Source of the DNA: Atherix ibis
Lineage: Eukaryota > Arthropoda > Insecta > Diptera > Athericidae
Length of the DNA stretch: 64,000 nucleotides
NCBI GenBank assembly: GCA_958298945.1
Contig: OY282609.1
Coordinates: 41,368,954-41,432,953, forward strand
Direction: 5' to 3'
The position numbers were made by a program, and so were the translations under genes. Below the pieces are notes generated by a model. It was not told the origin of the DNA and did no database searches. It was given only the letters and a program-made list of their open reading frames with translations. Position 1 is the stretch's first letter. The number at the start of each line of letters is the position of its first letter. This document shows positions 57,401 through 64,000 of the stretch, piece by piece.

Positions 57401-57699
57401 AACTATGTGAATAGCTATATTTATACTTTAAGAGTTAGTCGTAATGGAATACAAGATTAGTTTAATAACCCGCCTACTTACAGATTAAAAACTTCGACTT
57501 TATTAGTGAAAGTAATATAAATGGTAACAAATAAGGTTCATTGCTAACTTTAAATATTACATAAAAGTCTAATAATAGGATATTAATAGTATACGGAAAA
57601 TTTTTGATATATACACATATATATATAACAGTATGAATTTAAAATACTGAGTTAATGTTACTACATAGACCAGTAACCAAGTAATGTTAGAGCTTTTTG

Positions 57700-58070
57700 C
57701 CATCATCAGTAAACAGACATTAGTGTTCTTTTACAGCAGCTGCGAACAGTAAAACCTATTAGTGCTTTTTTACAGCAGCTGCGAACAGACCTGTAAACAT
57801 TTTATTGCTTTTTTACAGTTCCTGCGAACAGACCTGTGTACCTTTTATTACTTTTTTACAGCTCCTACGAACAGACCTGAAGACCTTTCATAGCTGTTTT
57901 ACAGCACCTGCGAACACATCTGTAAACTTTTGCTGCTTTTTTATTGCTTTTTTACAGTCCCTATGACCAGACCTATAGACATTTTACTGTTTTTACAGCA
58001 TACCATATGTCAACAGACCTGTAAACCTTTTAATACTGGTTTACAGTACCAGTAAGAATTTTACAGCATG
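57700..58070. repeat. Minisatellite, about 8 units of about 50 bp
   Basis: Repeated wording 'cttttttacagcacctgcg' then 'aacagacctgtaaacctttt'. Unit lengths and sequence vary. TTTACAG occurs nine times. It lies between the PLA2-like and polymerase relics. Confidence 0.85.
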
Positions 58071-58670
58071 GATAAGAAGAAACTGTTAAGTTATATAATC
58101 AGAATTAGAAATAAAATTCGTAAAAATATAGACAATTAAAAATGGGTAAGTAGAAAAGGAGATTGAATTAAAAGATACTTTATACCTATAACTGAAGGTC
58201 TTATATAACTTTCTAAAGAATTAAAGTCTGATATAAATCTGCAAATGGAGGCTAATAATGAAGATCAGAAAGTTTACAGTACTCTTCCTCTGTGAGGTAA
58301 AATAATTAGCATCTTTATATTTATGTGTTGTACAATTAGACTTCCTATAAATTTGTACATTTAGATCTTATCAATATAAAATAGTGATGAATATTTGCAG
58401 TTAACTATTAAAACGTATACAAGTCAAACACATCATTAAAACGTTATAAATCTAATTTTTATTTTTTTATCACATTACATGTACATATTCATTCCTTACT
58501 ATCTACACATAGTCTTATTTGATTTAATCTATATCTATAATAATAAAATGATCCCAAAGTAAAGTATTGAAACTATTCTTTTATAAAAATCGTTTACTAC
58601 AATATAATATAGGCTTAGGGTTATTTTATTTTGTCTCATACTAAATACTTTATGATTTTTCGATTGAATA
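58071..58670. other. AT-rich stretch without a recognised gene
   Basis: No element or gene recognised. It may be decayed Polinton sequence. Confidence 0.35.
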
Positions 58671-58675
58671 GAATT

Positions 58676-59018
58676 TTATTCTCTATATTGTTTATGGGAC
58701 TCTTTTAGATAATGTACATAATCATTAAAGGGTTTATTATTTTTAACTATATACATTTTTATACTGTTAGGTTTTTTGATAGCATATTTACCGTCAATCT
58801 GAACACTATACATTTTAGCTCTCAATCCAATAAACTCTGTTATTATTTTATCATTCACCTCATCTTTAATCAGACGTAATACTTTCTTATTTACTTGTGG
58901 TATTTGATAAACGTTATGTTTGAGGTGGGCAGTAGTATCATACTTTCTAATATTTTTTTTTTCATAATTTCATATGCGTCTTCATAAGTAATTTCATATA
59001 TAAGAGAATCTGTATCAG
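58676..59018 (-). pseudogene. Protein-primed DNA polymerase B relic (Polinton type)
   Basis: On the - strand CTDTDSLIYEI holds the catalytic DTDS motif of family B polymerases. After a frameshift in a run of ten A residues (about 58951-58962) the frame continues with [20 protein letters not shown], then [11 protein letters not shown], the thumb-region wording of Polinton polymerases, to a stop at 58676. Only the last 110 or so residues survive, and everything upstream of DTDS is gone. Confidence 0.7.
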
Positions 59019-59184
59019 TGCATAATTATTAACATTTTCTTTATATATAGGCTTTATATACCCATAATAAAAGTCATATATACAGATATTTGAAATATGT
59101 AGAATTGATTATCTTATATAAATATATAAATATGTTCATTAAAATTACAGTTTTTTAAGTTCTATTGGCACTTAATTTTTATTA

Positions 59185-59950
59185 TAAATTGGGGAAAGGA
59201 AGGTATTAAAATTTGAATAAAAATATATTTTCACAACGTTAAGTTCAACGGAAGTATGATCAATGACGACTATTTTCAGAGAACACATGTTTCAGCTAGG
59301 CTTCCTTGATGGTCGCTTTATAGACAGATTGTGGAGGGCTTCGATATTAGAGCTCATATATGCCCTCATACACATTATAAACAGAAAGGTCAAGCTGAAA
59401 ACATAAGGGGGATAATGGAGACACCCAGGGGTGTTAAGTTCGCTATGGGAGAGTAAATGTGAAAAAAAACGGAAATGAAAGGCAAAATAAATTATAGGCC
59501 TCATATAACGTGGATAGGAAAAATTGGTTTAACTAGCAATATAATTGTTTTTTTAAATAAAATTTTTAATAAAATAAGAAGCAAATATGAAGTGAAATTT
59601 ATTTTTATATGTTGTTTTTTTTATTGCAAATTTATAAGTAATGTGGAAAAATTAATAAGAAGTATTCAAGGTTAAAAATTGTCTAAGTTTTATAAATCCA
59701 TCGAATATATGAATCCAACGATTTTTTTTACTTTTTTTGCTTGCTTCTATCTTTATTTCTTATTCGTTTAATTATTTCTTTCTTTTTCTCATTTGTATGC
59801 ATAAATTGCTTCGTTATATAACAATAATTTTTTTTAATCATTTATCTCATTTCTCCTTATTTTTTTCGTTTTCTTTTTGGAGGTCGGTTTTCTTCTCTTC
59901 CTTTGTATTTATATGTACATTGCCACAAATATTAGAGATGATTTAACTAT
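59185..59950 (+). mobile_element. LTR fragment of the gypsy family
   Basis: It shares 'gaaggtattaaaatttg', 'atgatcaatgacgact', 'acacatgtttcagctagg', 'gataatggagacaccc' and 'ggtgttaagttc' with the LTR at 11141. The right limit is unclear because the purine- and pyrimidine-rich parts cannot be aligned by eye. Confidence 0.5.
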
Positions 59951-60539
59951 TCTTTAATAATTTAACCGTTTTCTTTTATTGGATCTAATAATGAGAAGCG
60001 AATTGTAAACGCTAACAATAAAGTAATATTTTCGATTATTAAATTTAATAATAAAGTGGGAAACACAATTGTATGCATAACTTAAATTGAATGCTGATCG
60101 CAAAAAAGACAAGCCAAAATGGTAGTTTAATTTAAATTATATGACTTAATATAATTTAATATTGTTACTTACAATATTAAACTGATTTTACCCCTTGCAT
60201 TAAATGTAACTCAATATATTTAACTACAATACTTTAGGAGATAAATTTAACTTGAAATTAAATTACATTTAGTATCGAACAATAAAATTTAATTGTATTG
60301 AGAATAAAAAAGGGAAAATAGAAAGGATTCGATTTTTACCTTTAATTTGAAAAATAAAAACTATTTGAATTATAAAAATAAAATTTTATTGTCTAATAAG
60401 AAAAATAAAATTTAATTAACTACTGAGAAAAATAAAATTTTATAACATATTGTGAAAATATTATTATAAAATTTATTATTTGATGTTTTTTTTGTTTTTT
60501 TATATCTACCTAATTTTTTTAATATTTACTTTTCTATAA
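59951..60539. other. AT-rich stretch without a gene
   Basis: Nothing recognised. Confidence 0.5.
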
Positions 60540-60835
60540 ATTTTAACTTCACAAATTTTTATACCTTCCCTCTCAGTTTCTATTCCTTTTCTTTTGCGTG
60601 GATAGATGGAGAACTTAACACCGGCATGACTTTTTCTATTTTGATGGGTGCGAGAGTATATCTCTGCTTCAACTTCAAACCCTCCTGCAATCTTCGCATA
60701 TAGCTAGCGACAAGCATGCCCAGCATAAATTCGTGCTCTCTAAGTTTTTTCTTTAATGTTCCGAAAATTTTTAATTTTTATCCAACTTTTAATACTTTTC
60801 CGTCTACTTTCATCACTCAAAAATTCACAGGTAAG
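60540..60835 (-). mobile_element. LTR fragment of the gypsy family, reverse orientation
   Basis: It has the complements of the LTR words: 'gcatgactttttctattt', 'gggtgcgagagtatatct', 'gcgacaagcatgcccagc', 'tcgtgctctctaag'. The order is inverted relative to the 59185 fragment, making a loose inverted pair. Confidence 0.5.
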
Positions 60836-62360
60836 TTTTTCTTACTTTAACAAAATATAATCGAGCATTAATTATAGGTTACGAATTGCATATAAAAAGA
60901 ATATAAGTAAAAAAAATGAATAAATACATACAGTGTGTATATATGATTAAATACAAAAAGTTTAAAGACGAATGAAGAAGGGTTCTAGAAATAGAAAATA
61001 AAGAAGCAAACAAAGAAGGAGGAGAAAAAGAAGAAGAAACACTAAAATTTACGCCTAGCTAGTGCTGAATGTATCGATAGCTGATGTTAACAGATAAGGA
61101 ATAATTTGATATACAATTTTTAATAGGCAGGCAAGAAGCAAATTGTGAACATGTATATTAAGCCTGCTTTACACGATGCTATTTTCCATACTTCTTTTCT
61201 TGCTTGCTACCGTGCTTACTCTGTGATGTTGGCTGCAATGCTACAATTTATATTACTGATTCCTCCGGTACGACTTTCCCAGCTAGATTTCAGAAATAGA
61301 ACCGGTTCTATTTTCCATACTATTTTGGCTACTACTTTTAATGAGGGGCAATGAAAAAATAAATTTTAGCTTCTCAGCCTGCATCGCAGTCAGTATGGTA
61401 GCAAGCAAGAAAATGAATCAAAGTGATTAAGTTTTATTTCTTATAGTGGTATTTAAATGTGAAGGTATAAATTCAAATTATTCATTCGTATTTTATTGAA
61501 AGCAATAAACATATTTAATAAAATTGTAGAGTAATTTACAGCTCCTTACCATTAATTAAACATTAATGACTATTAATATTTTTAAACAATTCTGCAGGGT
61601 CAAGACCACATAAAAAGTATATGATGTCTTTATTTGCGTTTGAACTTTGTTACTTTTCATACGAGTAATATAAGTATATACATACAGAGGTACGTGTATT
61701 TAAGTAAAGGTGTACACATTTTGTATTTCGCGTTTTACCTGTACTTATAATATATTTTGATCACTAGTGATAATAAAGAAAATAAGTCCCATGTTTCTAA
61801 GGATAACTTACCTCAGGTCGCTTTATTTGAAGATAATAAGATGTATAATTGCGTCTCTACATAATACAATATTTACAGTACAGAATTTAAATTTTTTTTT
61901 CACGCAATAAAATTAATGTAAAATGGTGATACTTTCTAATATTCTTTCATAAAAATACGTTATGATGGTTATGATATACGAGTATAAACAAAAAAAAGAA
62001 AAAGTTTTATAAAGACGAAGGGTATAAATATGTAATGAATGATTTAAATATAAAATATAAAGAAAAAAAGTATCAAAATGTAATCACTGATTTAAATGAA
62101 ATTATTGTTTATATTTTTTTAAAAATACTATTTTTTATTTATGATTAAAAAATATATAGAATTAATACAAGAAATATAATATAACAAAGAAAAATTTAAC
62201 ATAATGAATTTAAATAAAAAAAAAGTTTATTTCAAAGCTAAATAAATAAGGGGAAAAATTATCCAAAAAAAGATATTTAATTTAAATATTCATAATACAT
62301 TGTTTGGTGCTAATACGAATAGAAAGAAAAATTGTAAAACTTGCAGTATTATTTGATTTT
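60836..62360. other. AT-rich stretch, with a possible small inverted-repeat element
   Basis: No gene recognised. 61195-61211 ('ttttcttgcttgctacc') is the exact complement of 61397-61413. It may be the inner ends of a degenerate MITE of about 300 bp (about 61120-61420), but no target duplication is clear. Confidence 0.4.
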
Positions 62361-62366
62361 TGTGAA

Positions 62367-62410
62367 ATTAGTATTCGAACTTAAATATTTATTTAAGTTC
62401 GAATACTAAT
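62367..62410. repeat. Perfect 21-bp inverted repeat, 2-nt loop
   Basis: 'attagtattcgaacttaaat' (plus one base) is followed after TT by its exact complement. Confidence 0.9.
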
Positions 62411-62791
62411 GTAAAGGTGGTTCTAGACAAATGTGTGGATTAGCTTTAATCCAGTAATAACAATTTTATTTATTTATCGATCCAGAGAGATAAAATGCGC
62501 CTCGTATGAGAAGAAGATTTATTTTGGAAGAGTTAACATTATTTTCAAGTTGTTCCAGAAAAAACAGGTATTTCACGGCGTTTGTGATAGTCCAACGGTT
62601 TTAATTCTTTTATGATAAAGGATTTAAGCCTAAACCACCCGTCAAATATACCATCTTGTATTGCGATTTTGATAATTGAGTGGTTCAATTTAGAACCAAC
62701 TTAGGACAATTAGTATTGGCTAAATGGTGTGACTTGCTATAGCAGGAGCAAGAACGGATATAAAATCCGCATGGCTCGCGCTTTCTTAAAG

Positions 62792-62922
62792 TATTTGTAA
62801 TCAATTTATGAACTGATCGTGAATCAACAAGCATGGCTCGCTCTTTTCTCAGAGGAGATCTCTGAGAAAAGAGCGAGCCATGCTTGTTGATTCACGATCA
62901 GTTCATAAATTGATTACAAATA
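62792..62922. repeat. Perfect 63-bp inverted repeat, 5-nt loop
   Basis: The arms 62792-62854 and 62860-62922 are exact reverse complements. The centre is 'ctcagaggagatctctgag'. A related, unpaired word ('gcatggctcgcgctttctta') lies just upstream at 62770. No transposon features or target duplication were seen. Confidence 0.93.
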
Positions 62923-64000
62923 ATAAAATTAATTTAAAATTAAAAAGAAAGAATGAAGAATGTATTATTGTGAAATACGTCACCGCTAAATAAAAAAATT
63001 TACAAACATATTACGCGTATACATACTCGTATGTAAGTGTCAAAAAATCTGTGCTATAACCAGCCTAGTGATACTATTATGATTTGTTAAAATCTAAATT
63101 TCTATTAAAAACAATTTTTTGTAATGTTTTGATTACTTAAAAAAATAATAAATTATGATTTTTATCAATACAGAATATGTGATATTGGATAATGATTTTA
63201 TTTCATGAAACTTAATAATAGTGGATATAAATTCATATAAACAAAAGAGAAAAAACGCAATTTCTGTGCTCAGTTGCAAATTAACAAATGTATACATAAG
63301 TATTTATAAAATGTACACGATATATGAAAAGATAAAGTAATAAAGATTGAGCACGAGATTTTTTTTTGTTATGAATGTATTTGCATATATTTTCTTTTCT
63401 TTCTTCTTTATATATACGCTGGTATTTTTTTATTCAGCACATAATTTGAGGAATTTTTTATATTTTTTTAAATGTTTTTTTTTTAAATTTAATTTGTGCT
63501 GCACCGATGACAATTGATTAAAGAAAAAGGATAACAAAATAAATAAAGGCATTTATAAATACATAATTATAAAAAATTAAGAAAGATAAGAAAATTGCCA
63601 TTATTATCGTTCGTGGGGCTATTTAATGGTAATAAGAAAAAAAGGGGAAGAAAAGTAAAAGCGAAAAGTCTTCAACACAAATTTATAAGAAATTAAATTG
63701 ATTTAATGCATTCAGAATAACAATAAATTTTAAATTGGGAAAAATGAAAATAAAGAAATTTTGTTCTGGAGACAAGCATTTTATTCTTTGTTTTGTTCTT
63801 TTATTGGTATGTTTGTTTTTTTTTCTTATTTTTTATAGTAAATATTAAAATTTAACATAGACTTTACCTATAAAAGGAAAATGAATGATGTAAATTAACT
63901 AAAATTGGTTCCATGAGATCAATCTAAATAAAAAAATAAGGGAAATGAAAATAAAATAAGAATTATAAATTTAAACTAAATGAAAAATTAGGTCTACTGA
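62923..64000. other. AT-rich stretch without a gene
   Basis: No gene, RNA gene or element recognised to the end of the window. Confidence 0.5.

Overview
This is a gene-poor, strongly AT-rich piece of an insect nuclear genome, almost certainly a fly. The small GT-AG intron (55 bp), the Helitron, P-like, mariner, gypsy and Jockey families and the wording of the one host gene point to a higher dipteran. A tephritid fruit fly is my best guess, from recognition and not proof. No rRNA, tRNA or CRISPR is visible.

The only host gene I can support is a TMEM268-like (C9orf91 family) two-pass membrane protein on the + strand. It is assembled from four exons (22783-22828, 22884-22999, 37795-38313, 40086-40295) that splice in frame to 296 residues. 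Its second intron is about 14.8 kb and packed with decayed transposons and a three-copy tandem array. Its third intron is about 130 bp of host DNA plus one nearly intact Tc1-like transposon (38372-40011).

The rest is layered mobile DNA. 1-2200: a P-like element nested in an older inverted-repeat element. 5530-12790: a decayed gypsy-type retrotransposon on the - strand with both LTRs and a tRNA-Lys-type primer site. 13626-14022: a Harbinger-like MITE. 14574-15215: a second P-like copy. 17906-22188: a 3'-truncated Helitron whose Rep gene is open across a 99-bp intron. 22.6-40.4 kb: the TMEM268 gene. 40.8-47.1 kb: gypsy gag relics, Jockey LINE pieces, a third P-like copy and a 20-bp P-type excision footprint. 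47.5-59.0 kb: the scattered ruins of one Polinton/Maverick (adintovirus-type) element (integrase, double-jelly-roll-type capsid, minor capsid-like, PLA2-like and protein-primed DNA polymerase B fragments), several of them broken by a younger transposon. 59-64 kb: LTR debris and AT-rich sequence.

The most notable observations are: (1) a P-superfamily transposon family with three copies, each with an 8-bp target duplication, one carrying a THAP-domain first exon, plus an excision footprint and a paralogous empty site; (2) the stratified Polinton relic; (3) the transposon-inflated TMEM268 gene; (4) a set of perfect hairpin-forming inverted duplications (arms of 21-63 bp) and patch insertions that look like template-switch events.
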